A DNA stretch of 63,691 nt from Pseudozyma flocculosa PF-1 (GCF_000417875.1 NW_006920870.1:1288817-1352507); one strand, 5' to 3'. Shown: positions 20,004-31,889, numbered from the stretch's first letter. Translations and numbers: made by a program. The notes: a model not told the origin generated them from the sequence alone.

Positions 20004-23000
20004 ATGATAGACCCCCACCACATCGGCCTCGGCCTTGGCCGCAAGAGGGAAAAGGCCAAGCAGGTGCTCGGCCGCAAGGTCAGCGACAGCAGCTCCAAGG
20101 CGACCACCAAGCAGCAGCAGAGCACGCCGAGATCGGCCAGCGCCTCCCAGTCCGACGTGCCACCTCTGCCCATCTCGACGTGGGACGCCACCTCTTCGTT
20201 CGCCACCGGCAGCACCAGCACGAGCACCCGCACCCGCGCCCACCGCAATCCGGAGCTCGAGTACTTCAAGCAGCAGAATGCACTCAACAACGAGCTGACG
20301 CCACGCACCTCGGACTTCTTCAGCAAGCGCAGAACCTCGGTCTCGGGTCCTGCCACCTCCACCGGGGTTTCCACTCCCGGAGCATCGATGGGCACATCGA
20401 TGCCGTCTTCTGCCCTCAAGCCTGGAACATCACAGAAGGTCCGCTTCCAGGAATCCGAGGACCTTCGGGGCGAGCCGCTGCCCGTCCGGCTCGGTCTCGC
20501 GCCACCCAGCCGCTCCTCAGACAAGGCGACGGCAGCGGCGTCCTCACCTTCCGGCGAATACAAGGCCAAGGTGGGCCACGGCTACTACTTCTGTATCCCG
20601 CCGCCCTCTGGTGCCGGCAGGAACGACGAATCCTCGAACGGGACGACCGGACAGAGCGTGGCGCGGCATCGCCCAGAGAGGCGGCGCGACACGGGTGCGT
20701 CCGAGGGCTCGACCCACTCTTCCTCGAGGTACTCGATCGCATCCGGTACCAATTCTGCCACGACTGGGCCGAGCAGCGTGGCGCCCACGCTCGGCTCGCC
20801 TACATTCACGCCAGACAGCCCAATGAGCCTGCTCTCGGATTGGAACGGCAGCGGATTTGACGGTGGCCTGACAGGCAAGGGCCTCTCGCCCTCCACGGCC
20901 GAGTTCGGACGGTCGGGCAGCACATCATCTCACCCGCTTTCGGCGTCCCTGGCCCGGGCGTCCGGCCGCGCCTCGTCGACGCACAGCGGCAGCAGGTCGA
21001 TCTCGGGCGCCGCCCGATCGCCAGAACCCTCGTGCTACGACCCCAGCGACTACTTTGTCACGCGCAAGGCCCACGTCGGCAAGGGCAAGGTGCACGAGTT
21101 CAAGCACCATGCCTTTTCGCGGTCAAAGGTGCCTTACTGGTACGGCTACGACACCGAATCGATCGAGGCCGAGCTCGACGTCCATCTCTGCACCTACCAC
21201 GCCCTCAACGGCTCCCATATCCTGCGCCGGGTGCCGGACGACGCACGGCCCTCGCGCGTCCTCGATCTCGGGTGCGGCGTTGGCATCTGGTGCGTCGACA
21301 TGGCTCGCGAGTGGCCGCAGACCGAATTTGTCGGGCTCGACGTCTGCCCCATCCAGACGCCCATGGCAACGATGCGCAACCCGGACCTCGAGCAGCGTGT
21401 CACCTGGGTCGTTGCCAACTTCCTCGAAAGGCTGCCCTTCCCAGACAACTCGTTCGACTTCGTCCACATGCGCTACCTCGGCGTCTCGATCCCCGAGGAC
21501 AAGTGGGCCGACATCATCGCCGAGGTGGAGCGTGTCTTGGCCCCGGGCGGAAAGGTCGAGATCCTCGAGAACAATTTCACCTTCTACGGGCGCATCCACA
21601 TGGTCGATGCCGAGGAGCTCTTCAAGCTGCAGCACGGCCGTCCTGCGGCCGCGGGAGGCGCTAGTGGGGGCGCCGCTAACAAGGCTAAGCTGCCACAGCC
21701 CGTAAAGATGTCGACGCCCTTTGGGACCGAGTACGACGTCGACGCCATCCAGGTCGTCGTGGAGCGCACCGTCAGTCGCCGTTTCATCAACCCGAGCCCT
21801 CTCAGCGTCATCCCCTCGATGCTGCTCACCGAAGGCCTGACGGACGTCGCCATTGGCAATCCCCGGCACATTCCGCTCCATGCTGAGTCGTCGCGGCAGA
21901 GGGCCATGGCGCGGGCGCGCAAGTCGGCCAGCAACTCGACCAGCCCCTCGTCGAGCGACAATGACGAGAAATGGAAGGAGAAGTACACGAGCCGCTCGCA
22001 GATCGGCCAGCCGCTCAACTCGACGTTCCACATCCCAGACAGCGACATCTTCCGCGCGCTGGGCTTCCTGCAGATTGCGAGGCGCATCTCGGGCGCCCGG
22101 GAGCTGATCTGGTCCGAGGCCGACGAGGAGAAGCAGCAGCTGCTCCGCGTCCAACCCTCGGCCTCGGTCATCTCGCCCACCGAAAGGCTCGAGTGGGACG
22201 CGCAGAGGTCCTACAACCAGGGCCATCCAGCCGCGCTGAAGCCGTTTGCACATCCCTGGAAGACCAAGATGGACTTTTACAAGGACCTCGACATGTGGCT
22301 CGACGACATGGTCCAGCGCGCCGACATGGAAGGCCTGATTGAAAAGCACCTCGGCTGGAACGCCGGCAGCGAGGAGCTCACGGTGCAGGGGCGGAAGCAG
22401 GCCGAGCGGCTCAAGAAGCTCAACGACGCCGCGGCGATGCCCGTCGGACTCTCGGAAGATATCGCAGCCTTGGCCGCCGCAGGCTCCCTCGCCGAGGACC
22501 GCAGCGAGCCCGATGCGCAGCTACAGCAAGGCTCCTCTTCCCAGCAGGAGCAGCCAACATCATCCGCGGTCGAGCAAGGGCGGCCGAGTGAAGGCGGCGG
22601 CGGCGACGACGACGCCACCTTGGGTCGATCCAGCCCCCTGGGCTTCAGCGTCGCGACCAGCCAGCCCTATCACGAAGCGCCCGGCCGCATGCAGACGACG
22701 CGGTCCGGCGGCGGCGCCCGGCATGGTGGCGCAGACGACGAGGACCAGGAGCTGCTGGATGACTTGTCGCCGCACGTGGCCGCACGGTCCGGCGATGCTC
22801 GAAGCCGAAAGGAGTCGTCCTCGCGCCCCACGGCCGAGGGCAAGCGGCGCAAGTCGGCGCGGCCCACGTCGAGCGGCGGCGTGGGCATCGCATTTGGCGG
22901 TGTGGCCCCACCGCGGCAATTTGGTCGCCCTGGCATGATGGGCGAGGCCAACCTGTACGGCAACCTCTTCATGGCCGGCGGGCAGTCGCGCAGCATTCCC

Positions 23001-23751
23001 GTCACCGCCCCTGAACTGACCGTGGGTGGGACGCGGACGCCCTCGCAGCGAGCCGCGGCCGAGTTTGCAAAGAAAAAGGGCGGATCGAGCGGAGGCGGTG
23101 CATCGGTCCGCTCTGGCTCGTCGGCATCGACGGGCAAGACGGCCAAGACTACCGACGACCGGTCGTTGCACGGGTCCGTCGGCAGCAGCATCAAGAAGTC
23201 GCCAGCAGCGGCGGCGGATAGGTCGCCGGACGTCGGTGCGGGCGGCGTATCGGCCTCGTCGATGATCGCCAAGGACACCCGGGCGATGATGACGCTGTCG
23301 GAGCCGGCCGCTCTGCTCCTGAACACGGCGGGCGAGATCAAGCTTCCCTCGTCGCCGGATCCCGGCTCTGCAGCAGCGCCGACGGAGCCATCCAAAAAGA
23401 TCACGGCGGCCAACGTATTCAACATCCCCCCCGCCTCGTCGCCACCGTCCCAGGCTGGCGACCGCCTCGCCGCCGGCTCAACGACGACAAGCGCCGGAGC
23501 GAGCCGAGGCGGTACCTCTGCACCCTCGTCGAGCCGCACCTCGCGCAACAGCTCCACCGTCACGCTCGTGGGCGAGGCACCGGTGCCTGCCTTTAGCCCC
23601 ATCTCCAAGACGACGTCGGGAGGACGGGCCGATGGCGGCGAAAAGGGCGGCGCGAAGACGACGACGGCGGCGGCGGGGGCGGTCACCTCGTCGTCCAAGA
23701 CTGAAGAAGGAGGCGGAGGAGGAGGAGGAACAACGACGAGCGGCGGCGCCA
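20004..23751 (+). CDS. Large SAM-dependent methyltransferase with disordered arms, 3' end in gap
   Basis: An uninterrupted frame runs from ATG 20004 to the gap, about 1249 codons. The first 340 residues are Ser/Thr-rich and probably disordered. The block SCYDPSDYFVTRKAHVG, then KVHEFKHHAFSR, leads into a class I methyltransferase domain (about 345-560). It has motif I VLDLGCGVGIWCVDMA (about 418-433), then EFVGLDV, VVANFLERLPFPDNSFDFVHMR and VLAPGGKVEILEN. A further conserved part follows (STFHIPDSDIFRALGFLQIARR, about 670-700), then a long Ser/Gly/Ala tail. Substrate and location are unknown. The true stop is not visible: reading through the N run to 24557 is an artefact of a gap length divisible by three. 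The start is the first ATG of the open frame. Confidence 0.78.
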
Positions 23752-24483
23752 NNNNNNNNNNNNNNNNNNNNNNNNNNNNNNNNNNNNNNNNNNNNNNNNN
23801 NNNNNNNNNNNNNNNNNNNNNNNNNNNNNNNNNNNNNNNNNNNNNNNNNNNNNNNNNNNNNNNNNNNNNNNNNNNNNNNNNNNNNNNNNNNNNNNNNNNN
23901 NNNNNNNNNNNNNNNNNNNNNNNNNNNNNNNNNNNNNNNNNNNNNNNNNNNNNNNNNNNNNNNNNNNNNNNNNNNNNNNNNNNNNNNNNNNNNNNNNNNN
24001 NNNNNNNNNNNNNNNNNNNNNNNNNNNNNNNNNNNNNNNNNNNNNNNNNNNNNNNNNNNNNNNNNNNNNNNNNNNNNNNNNNNNNNNNNNNNNNNNNNNN
24101 NNNNNNNNNNNNNNNNNNNNNNNNNNNNNNNNNNNNNNNNNNNNNNNNNNNNNNNNNNNNNNNNNNNNNNNNNNNNNNNNNNNNNNNNNNNNNNNNNNNN
24201 NNNNNNNNNNNNNNNNNNNNNNNNNNNNNNNNNNNNNNNNNNNNNNNNNNNNNNNNNNNNNNNNNNNNNNNNNNNNNNNNNNNNNNNNNNNNNNNNNNNN
24301 NNNNNNNNNNNNNNNNNNNNNNNNNNNNNNNNNNNNNNNNNNNNNNNNNNNNNNNNNNNNNNNNNNNNNNNNNNNNNNNNNNNNNNNNNNNNNNNNNNNN
24401 NNNNNNNNNNNNNNNNNNNNNNNNNNNNNNNNNNNNNNNNNNNNNNNNNNNNNNNNNNNNNNNNNNNNNNNNNNNNNNNNNNN
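23752..24483. other. Assembly gap of 732 N
   Basis: The run of N begins inside a GGA/GGC-rich part of the methyltransferase tail and ends in what looks like 3' flanking sequence. It hides the end of that gene. Confidence 1.
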
Positions 24484-24786
24484 TCTCTCGCCCGCAACTT
24501 TGCTCCGCCTCTTGTACTGCTTACCCGACGCTACGCTGCCCGCATTCCCTGCCCTGAATACCACCAGCTTGCAGGTCGTGCAACCTGCTCTTACCGGCAT
24601 CCAAATGACGGTGGGCCTGACGCTCCCTCGTTTTCTCAGTTGTCGTGGTATCGCTTTCGTCTCCTATAGTCCAGGCCGGGCCACGCCGGCGTCTCCTGGC
24701 CGAGAAAGAAGCCCCGATGTATCCGTAGGTACAGCGCAATGTAGTAGTCGAGCAAGTCCCCCACGGCGGCCACGGCTGCAATCTAC
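24484..24786. other. 3' flank between gap and nucleoside hydrolase
   Basis: Just over 300 bases between the gap and the nucleoside hydrolase stop codon. No coding signal was seen. Confidence 0.5.
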
Positions 24787-26769
24787 TTAGGCCGCCATGG
24801 CCGTCGGCGTCTCTGCCTCGTGCGCCGGCGCAGCTCGCGGCGCGAAAAAAGCGTTTCCGTTGAGCTGCTGCGGCGGTTCGCCTCTGGTCTGCTGCCCCTG
24901 TCCGTTGGCGAGGGCCGCAGCGACCTTCTCGTTCCGGTCGTTGGCCGCCGCCGCCGTCGCCGCCGCCGCCGTCGACGATGACGACGACGTCGAGAGGCCC
25001 TCGATCCCTTCGCGCACGATGCAGGCGCCAATGTGCGCCTCGGCCCTCTCGACGACTTCGAAAAACATGTCCCACAGCCGCGGGCAGTCGAGGTTTTCGA
25101 GCACCTCGACGTTCCTGCCGCCCCGCCCCCACCCGTCGTGCTCGACACGGTCGCCCCAGAAGTCGACGACCGTCGCGCCGAGGGCGAGGCCGTCGTTGCA
25201 CTCGACGTCGACGCGGTAGCGCTTGGGCGCCTGCGAACTGGACCCGAACGGCAGAGCGGGTGCGGTGGTCGGGCTCGTGCCCCCCTTGGACGAGGCTTTC
25301 CGCGAGAGTTCGGGGCTGTTGGCGCGATCCGATCCGTCGCTGCTCGGCCCGCTCACCGTCGTTTTCGGCGCGGCCTCGGTTCCTGCCGGCCCCGTCGCGG
25401 CGGTGGGCGAGCCGGCGTGGAAGCCGAGGGCGTTGGGGATCTCCGCGTTTGGCTGCTGCGCGGCGTCGTGGTAGAGGTCCTTGTTGGCATGCGGGTCCGC
25501 ATCAAACATCGAGTGGTTCGGGACGTCTCCGGGCGAAGGCACACGGCGGTGAAACACGGTGGGATCGATGATGTAGGCGATCGCAAGCATGTCGTGCACC
25601 GGGGGCCCTCGGCCGAAGCCGAACTCGGACGCGTAGGTCTTGGCAAAGAAGGTGAGCGTCGAGCTGAGCATCCTCTTGAGGTCGCTGGGTCCGCTCGAGG
25701 GCGAGACGCTGAGGCTCAGAGGCGCGCCTGCCGGCGAGGCCAGGGGCGACGCGTTGGTGGGGGACGAGCGGCCCGACGAGCTGAGCAGCTTCGACTGCCT
25801 TCGCGAGGAGCTGGGAGAGACGATGCGGGTCCGGAGCAGGCGATCGTGAAGTTCCGCTGTGAAGATGGCCTGGTGCGTAACATTGAGGCCGGCCATGACG
25901 ACCTTGATGTCGGTGTTGAAGACGATCGAGGCGGCCTCGGGGTCATTCAGGATGTTGAACTCTGCGAGGCGTGCAGAAGGAGTTCGATGCGGAGGGTGTC
26001 TGTCAGGGGTGTGCCACGTTGGCGTCAAACGGATGAGAGACCAGGACTGGCACTCACCAGCAAGTGCGCCACGGTTGCCGCGCACGCCCGCGGCTCCTCC
26101 CATGAGGACAATCTGTGCGATGCCCTTGATCAGATGCGGGTAGCACTTGAGGAAGAGGGCGACGTTGGTCATGGGCCCGGTGACAGCCAGGTGGATCGGC
26201 GACTTTCCGCTGCTTAGCCTTTCGGTGATGATGGTCGAGAGCGTGTAGAGGAAGAGGGAAGGCTCGGGTGCATTGGTGGGGGAGCTCGTTTTCGGGTAGG
26301 AAGGGAAGAGCCAAGGCTGGCAGAGGGGCGAGCTGAGCGGAGGGAGGCCCTGAACACCGCCGAGGCCATCGGCTCCGTGGATGCCGACGTCGACCTTGAC
26401 CTGCCTGACCAGGGGCGAGTCGGAGCCGCGAATGACGGGGATGTCCGGCGATGCCCTGTAGGCGGCCATGAGCTTGACAGCGTTGAGGAACGTGTCCTTA
26501 CCGCCCGCGTTGCCGGCCACGGTGGATACGCCGAGCAGGTTGAGGTCGGGATGGTGGAGCGCCATCAGCAGCGCGATGGCATCGTCGTGGCCCGGGTCGC
26601 AGTCGAGCCAGACGGCCTTTGCCTTTGGCGAGACGGGATCCCGGTGGTGGGCTTGCGAATTGGCTTGCGACTGGGAGCTAGAACGCGAGTGGCCATGAGG
26701 CCCGACGAGGGTGCTGAGCCTTCGCAGCACCGATGGCTTGCCGTTGGACGAGGCCGAGTCGCGACGCAT
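24787..26769 (-). CDS. URH1: Ribonucleoside hydrolase (IUNH family, URH1-like) with long inserts
   Basis: Exons 26769-26058 and 25961-24787 give 628 residues; the 96-base intron joins ALA to EFNILNDPEAA. The calcium and ribose site is clear: DCDPGHDDAIAL (Asp56, Asp58, Asp62 and Asp63). Then come STVAGNAGG, AVTGPMTNVALFL, IVLMGGAAGVRGNRG, the EFN-DPEAA motif, VHDMLAIAYIIDPTVF and RYRVDVECN-ALGATVVD. Such enzymes cleave the N-glycosidic bond of uridine, inosine or related nucleosides for salvage. Yeast Urh1 is about 340 residues; here a Ser-rich N-terminal tail, a Ser/Pro loop of about 50 residues and an insert of over 100 residues before RYRVDVE account for the excess. The start at 26769 is the first ATG. 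Confidence 0.92.
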   Translation of the reverse strand: MRRDSASSNGKPSVLRRLSTLVGPHGHSRSSSQSQANSQAHHRDPVSPKAKAVWLDCDPGHDDAIALLMALHHPDLNLLGVSTVAGNAGGKDTFLNAVKLMAAYRASPDIPVIRGSDSPLVRQVKVDVGIHGADGLGGVQGLPPLSSPLCQPWLFPSYPKTSSPTNAPEPSLFLYTLSTIITERLSSGKSPIHLAVTGPMTNVALFLKCYPHLIKGIAQIVLMGGAAGVRGNRGALAGECQSWSLIRLTPTWHTPDRHPPHRTPSARLAEFNILNDPEAASIVFNTDIKVVMAGLNVTHQAIFTAELHDRLLRTRIVSPSSSRRQSKLLSSSGRSSPTNASPLASPAGAPLSLSVSPSSGPSDLKRMLSSTLTFFAKTYASEFGFGRGPPVHDMLAIAYIIDPTVFHRRVPSPGDVPNHSMFDADPHANKDLYHDAAQQPNAEIPNALGFHAGSPTAATGPAGTEAAPKTTVSGPSSDGSDRANSPELSRKASSKGGTSPTTAPALPFGSSSQAPKRYRVDVECNDGLALGATVVDFWGDRVEHDGWGRGGRNVEVLENLDCPRLWDMFFEVVERAEAHIGACIVREGIEGLSTSSSSSTAAAATAAAANDRNEKVAAALANGQGQQTRGEPPQQLNGNAFFAPRAAPAHEAETPTAMAA

Positions 26770-28839
26770 CCTGTGAGTCGGTGGGTTGGGGAAGGGCTGT
26801 CCGTCTAGCCGTATGGAGCGAGCGAGGGGACTTTGATCGTGATCCTGGCCTCGGCGGTAGCTGGAGCAGGTAGGGCTGAGTGGACCGGGACGGACGAGGG
26901 TGAGGGTGAGAGGGTGAGGAGGAGTCGGGCGACGACGAAGGTGGATGACTTCCGGAGCAGGCCAGAAGAGGTCAGCAGGTTGGTGGGGAATCGCAGCGAA
27001 GCTGCTGGTCGTCTGCGAGGTTGCAGCAGCAGCAGCATGGTCAGACCGTACGTCGACGGCAGGCTGGGCAGGTCAGTCACCCTCGCCTCGCCAGCCTGCC
27101 TGCTTCCGTCGTGGGAGCCAAGACCCTGGCTGGCTCGACCTGGGCCCGCTGTCGGCCTGCTTCCGCGCCCTCTCTCTCTCTGCCGATCCTGGACCCTCCC
27201 CTCGGCCGGGCCCGCAAGCAGCGACCGGCGGAGCTTCCGACAACGAGCAGCGGCGGGCCCTGCCTGGCTGCCTGGCTGCCTGTTCTGGCCTGCCAGCCCC
27301 CCCACTCGGCCTGCCTCGATTCCACTCGACTTGGCACGTTCCCTCGCTCTTTCTGGCTCTAGAACCTCCGACGGCATGCCCCATCGTGTTGATGACCAAA
27401 GGGATACGCTCGCCCGCGCTACACTCTGGCCGTTTCGGGAGAGGCCCTTGCTTCCCAACCTAGCCTAGCCTGGCCTTACGGTGGTCCTGGCGAGGAGCGG
27501 ACACCTTGCCACGGCCTAGAATTGAGAAGAAGCAGCAGAGCGGAAGAAGCACAAGAGTCGGGACAAAAGGCGCGGCGGCGAATTTCTTCCTGGGCTGCCC
27601 CTTTGGCTGCAAGGGTGGAATGCGGCCGGGTGCGGTTGGTTCGTGGGCCAGGTTGGCGGACCGTCGTCATGCGAAAGTCGCAACCAGCAGCAGCTGCGGC
27701 CTGCCTCTTCTAGGACGCGCGAACTGGACCCCAACCACCACCTGCTCGCTCGTTCATCGCCCGGTCCCTCTCCTCGCTGTGGGTGGGCGTTGTCGGATGG
27801 CTCTGGCCGCCGATTGGGCGCAAGCTGCAGCCCTGCCTTCCCTTCGCTTCCCGGAGCGGGCCGGCCGAGAAGCTCGCGTGAATGAGCGCAAAGTCACCGT
27901 CCGGAGCATCCCGGCCTGCTCAAAGCTTGAGCGACGGGCCGCGACAAGGTCTGCCTTCGACCCTGCTGACCTGCTGCCTGGCCCAAGGTATGTGACTTCG
28001 CCCTTGGCCAAGCACACGCACGGTGGCCTGGCCTCCCGAGGCATCACCTCGCCCCCACGGCTCCCAACGTCGTCCGAGCCTGCCTCGACGTCGACCGGCG
28101 AGCAAGACGTGGGCCAGGATGCCACCCGGCTGGCCGTCACCACCTCGCTCACCGCCGCCAGCAGATCTCAGGGTCCAGACCAGCAGCCGGCGCGGCGACA
28201 CCTTCCGATCTTCGGTCTCCCAAATTCAGCAGCCGGCCACGCGCGGCCAGACAAGCAAGCAAGCAAGCAGGCAAGCAAGCAACGGCGGAGGGGCGCTGCA
28301 TGCAGCAGCCGGTGCCATGCCGTCATGCTTTATGCGGGGTCTGATCACCAGCGGGACCCTGACCTGCCCGCCTGGCCTCCGCCGGCCGTTTTTCTCGTCC
28401 GAGAAAATTTAGATGAGCGGTGGTTCCAGTCGCCGAATTCCGAGTAAGGCCTGGCCAAGCCAGCAGGCAGGCAAAGCCCGGGCTGCCGGCCACTCCTCGC
28501 CTGGCTCGGCCCCTGAGCCCGCCCTGAGACAGGGGGTGCGCCAGCCTCGCGCCGCCTGGCACAGGCCAGGCCCATGGGCTTGGACCTGCCCGGGCTGGCG
28601 AGGGGCGCGCGCCCGATTGAGGGCGGCGTGTGTTGGTCTCTCGTTGTGCTCGCTCACGCCGCCCCCAGCCCAAAAGTCACACCACGCCCGCACGCAGCTC
28701 CCCGCTCCCGCTCCCGGTCCACGCCACCATCAACACCATCATCACCATCGCACTGCCCGCACCCGCACCCTTCTCCTACCCCGTCCCGAAACCACCTACT
28801 CTCCGGCTCGCCCCTCGCCTCCTTAACGACCCTATAACG
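26770..28839. promoter_or_regulatory. Divergent intergenic region between nucleoside hydrolase and cdc4
   Basis: About 2.1 kb with CCTGGCTG and GCCTGCC runs (27085-27360), an AAGC/AGGC run at about 28253-28285, and a CT/CA-rich leader (28670-28839) before cdc4. ORFs here overlap in several frames and have no family signature. Confidence 0.5.
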
Positions 28840-29506
28840 ATGGTGAGTCGAGGCCAGGCAGACGGTCTTCTCGTCCGGTTGCCCGCATCATAATCCCACC
28901 ACTGACCCTGGGCCCGACTTCCGCTTCTGTTCCCGCCTCTGCCCCGCCTTGCCTCCTTCGCTATGTCCGCCCTCTCCCACATTAGTCCGACGCCGAGTAC
29001 AAGGAGGCATTTGCCCTGTTCGACAAGAAGGGAACGGGCCACGTCGCGCGCGAGTCGCTGGGCGACCTGCTGCGGGCGCTCGGCCAGAATCCGACGCAGG
29101 CCGAGGTGGCCGACCTGGCCAACGCCGCGCCCAAGGAGATCGACTTTGACTCGTTCCTCAATATCCTCCATCGCCCCAACGGCTTCAAGCCCGCGGGAAC
29201 GCCCGACGAGTTCATCCGCGGCTTCCAGGTGTTTGACAAGGAGGGAAACGGATACATCGGCGCCGGAGAGCTCAGATACGTCCTCACCAGCCTCGGCGAG
29301 AAGCTGAGCGACGAAGAGGTCGACGAGCTCCTCAAGGGCGTTCAGGTCGGACCGTAAGTGCTGACCGACCCCTCTGGACGGCCGAGGCCTGTAGCCGCGC
29401 AACCTCGACTGACCCTTCTGGCCTCCCCACGGTGCCCAAACTTTGTCACTCCAGGGACGGCAACATCCACTACGAGTCGTTCGTCCGACAGATCCTCAGC
29501 CAGTAG
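28840..29506 (+). CDS. cdc4: Myosin essential light chain, Cdc4/Mlc1 type (EF-hand protein)
   Basis: Exons are 28840-28842 (the ATG alone), 28986-29353 and 29455-29506, giving 140 residues; fission yeast Cdc4 has 141. The sequence follows Cdc4 almost block for block: [76 protein letters not shown] and [12 protein letters not shown]-hand loops 1 and 3 are recognisable but degenerate, as usual in light chains. The protein binds the IQ motifs of type II and V myosins and works in the contractile ring and polarised transport. The intron lies directly after the start codon; without that splice the ATG frame does not reach the EF-hand sequence. It is convergent with the rhomboid gene. Confidence 0.95.
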
Positions 29507-29791
29507 ACGGCGAGCCCAGTGTCCAGCCCCGCACGACCGGAGCTGGGCCGCCAGCCAGCCAGACAGTCAATACCAGACGCTAGCGCTCGCACCTGTGACG
29601 GGTTTCTTTATTCGCCTCCATCCTGGCCGCGGCAGGCTTGCAATCCCGACGAGCCGGCTCGCCCTCTCCGGATGACGGTCCTCGTCTGACCCTCGTTGCA
29701 TGCTGTCCTGACCTCGTCCTCTGCATGTCGACGACTCGACATCACTCTGGGTTTCTTCGTCTGGCCAGCGGTTCTGGCTGCACGGCGGCGT

Positions 29792-31113
29792 CTACATCCT
29801 GAACCCTCTCAACCCGAACCTCCAGAATAGCAGGCCAGAGAGGATGCCGCCGACGTGGCCGGCGCCGTCGACCTGTCCGCCGGGCGTGATGGCGGCCTGG
29901 TAGAGGTCATAGGCAAAGATGCCCGAGACGCACAGCCACGCCGGTACGGGCACGACAAAGAAGAGGAGGAACGTGGCGCGCGGCTGGATGCACGCAAAGG
30001 TGCTCATGATGGCGTAGATGGAGCCTGTGCCGAGGCGAGGCCCCGGAGAGACGTTGGCGAAGGAATGGGGAGGAGGGGAGGGTCGAGGTTGGCAGACGGG
30101 TCAGCATGTCTGCGCCTCGGTCCATTGAGATTGCAGGGTCGACGGCTTCTGCACTCACCGCTGGCGCCCAGCGAGGTGCCCTTGGTGCCCCTGCCACCGC
30201 GGTTGAACCAGGGATCGGCAAAGCGGTGCCACAGGAGCGAGAACGTGGCGCTGGCGAGCCCGGCGCTCAAGTAGAGGGCGAGGAAGGTGGCGTTGCCCGC
30301 GACGAGCATGACGGGTTCCGCCATGAAGAAGAGGCTGACCATGTTGAGGAGGAAGTGGTTCGTCATCTGGTGGCTGAAGCAGCTCGTCACGAGGGTCCAC
30401 CAGCGTCCTTCGGCGAGGTTGGTTTCGCCGCAGGCAAAGTTCTTCATCATGAAGAGGAGGGCGCGCGGGTCGCTGTACCGCCGCAAGGACGAGTCGGCGT
30501 ACATCCACGCGAGGAAGACGAGCGCGTTGAGCGCAATGACGGCGTTGAGCAGGTACGACGAGGGCATGCGGTTGATGCGCAGGATCAGGGGCGCGAGAAA
30601 GGCCGGCGTCGACGAGCTGCGACGCGGCGGGCGGGGACTTCCGCCGTACCCGCCGCCGCCATAGCTGCTGCTGGTCGACGGTGGTGGGCGATTTCGGAAT
30701 GGCGAGCCGCCCCGGCTGATGCGGTTGAGGAGGAACGAAGGGAACGTGGCGAGCCCGAGGGAGGAGAGCAAGGTCGGCTGACCTGCCGAAAGGGCCGAAG
30801 GAGACGGTTTGCCCGCGCCTGGCGCGGCACGCGAGTGCACATCCAGCATGTCCACGGCGCTACGAATGGTCGAATGACTCCTGACCGTCGCAAACCGAGG
30901 TGAAGGAGGAGCCAGCTGATGCGCGACGGCGCTGGTAGGCTTCGATGTTCGTATCGGAGCGGGACCGAGGCCTATTGAAAAGGGCCGAGCGGCGTATGCT
31001 GGCGCAGCAACCGGACCGCCGCCTCTGAGAGCGGACTTCGTTGCCGCATCGACAAAGCACCTCGCCAGTCCGCTGGGCAACGATCTTGCTGTCGGACTGA
31101 GAAGCGACGCCAT
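29792..31113 (-). CDS. Rhomboid-family intramembrane serine protease, probably mitochondrial
   Basis: Exons 31113-30159 and 30024-29792 give 395 residues. The first 80 residues are rich in Arg, Ser and Ala with few acidic residues (MASLLSPTARSLPSGLAR), as in mitochondrial presequences; a Gly/Ser/Pro linker follows. The membrane domain starts at about 185. It shows SHQMTNHFLLNMVSLFF (His253 and Asn257), the catalytic GASGS (Ser318, with the intron falling in the next Gly codon), and DGAGHVGG with the catalytic His375. The Ser/His dyad is therefore intact. The ATG at 31113 begins the presequence-like stretch; the frame upstream has only non-ATG codons. Substrates are unknown. It could be a Pcp1/PARL relative or a separate fungal rhomboid group. 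Confidence 0.9.
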
Positions 31114-31889
31114 CCTGATCTGACGGGGCGGCACGATGGCGAGTGTTCCGCAGCCGGGGCGATGAGATGCTGCTGCCTTCCTCGTGTCTCCAGGGATGTG
31201 TCCAGCCGAGCAGACGACACAAAAGGAGAGAGACAGGAAGAGGAAGAAGCGTTCGTCCGTCTAGCCGCGCTTGTTCGGTTTGCGGGTGTGTGGTGACTTG
31301 CGGAGATGGTGTCGGTGGTGGTTGATGGAGTAGTGGTAGGGCCCGGACCCGTCGAGACGACCCAGCCGCCTCGGGTCGGTTTTTACCTCAGCCGCGACTC
31401 GACTTTGCAGCCTCGCCCTCCACCTGGCCAGGCAGGCCTGCCACGCTGCTGGTCGTGTCGGGAGGCGTCGGCTGGCAGGCCAGAGGAAGGCGCCGTTCAG
31501 CCCAGACCGCCAACTGTCTGCCCCTCTTCGCTACCTGGGTAACAGACAGTCAGGCTTGGTATTCGTGGATGCGGCGAGAAAAGGAAAGAACGGAGAAGAG
31601 AGACGAGTAGCAACGACGGAAGAGGGCCGAGCTATCTGATAACAAAATGGTCCCTCGCGAGCAGGGCAAACCAGGGCGCGAGACAGGTGGTTGAGCGGTG
31701 GACAGGGACGAGATACGGGGGGCCGGGGTACGGGGCTGGCAGGGGCAAAGGCGGTCGAATGCGTCACGGCGCGACCAGAGTGGGCAGGCAAGGGAGCATC
31801 CCTCGTCGTCGTTACCCGCAGGGGCCGGTCACGACCAGAGACGAGGCACAGACCCCGTGCGCCCACGCCGACCGGCCTCGCCACCGTCA
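31114..31889. other. Intergenic region between rhomboid start and DUF3602 gene end
   Basis: About 780 bases with one CTGGCCAGGCAGGCCTGCC-type patch near 31430. No coding signal was seen; it includes the promoter of the rhomboid gene. Confidence 0.45.

Noticed and set aside
21123..22349. Open frame of 408 codons on the minus strand
   Set aside because: It is a shadow of the methyltransferase domain; no family signature.
26833..27468. Several overlapping open frames upstream of the nucleoside hydrolase
   Set aside because: Open in both strands at once, repeat-derived composition, no start context or domain.
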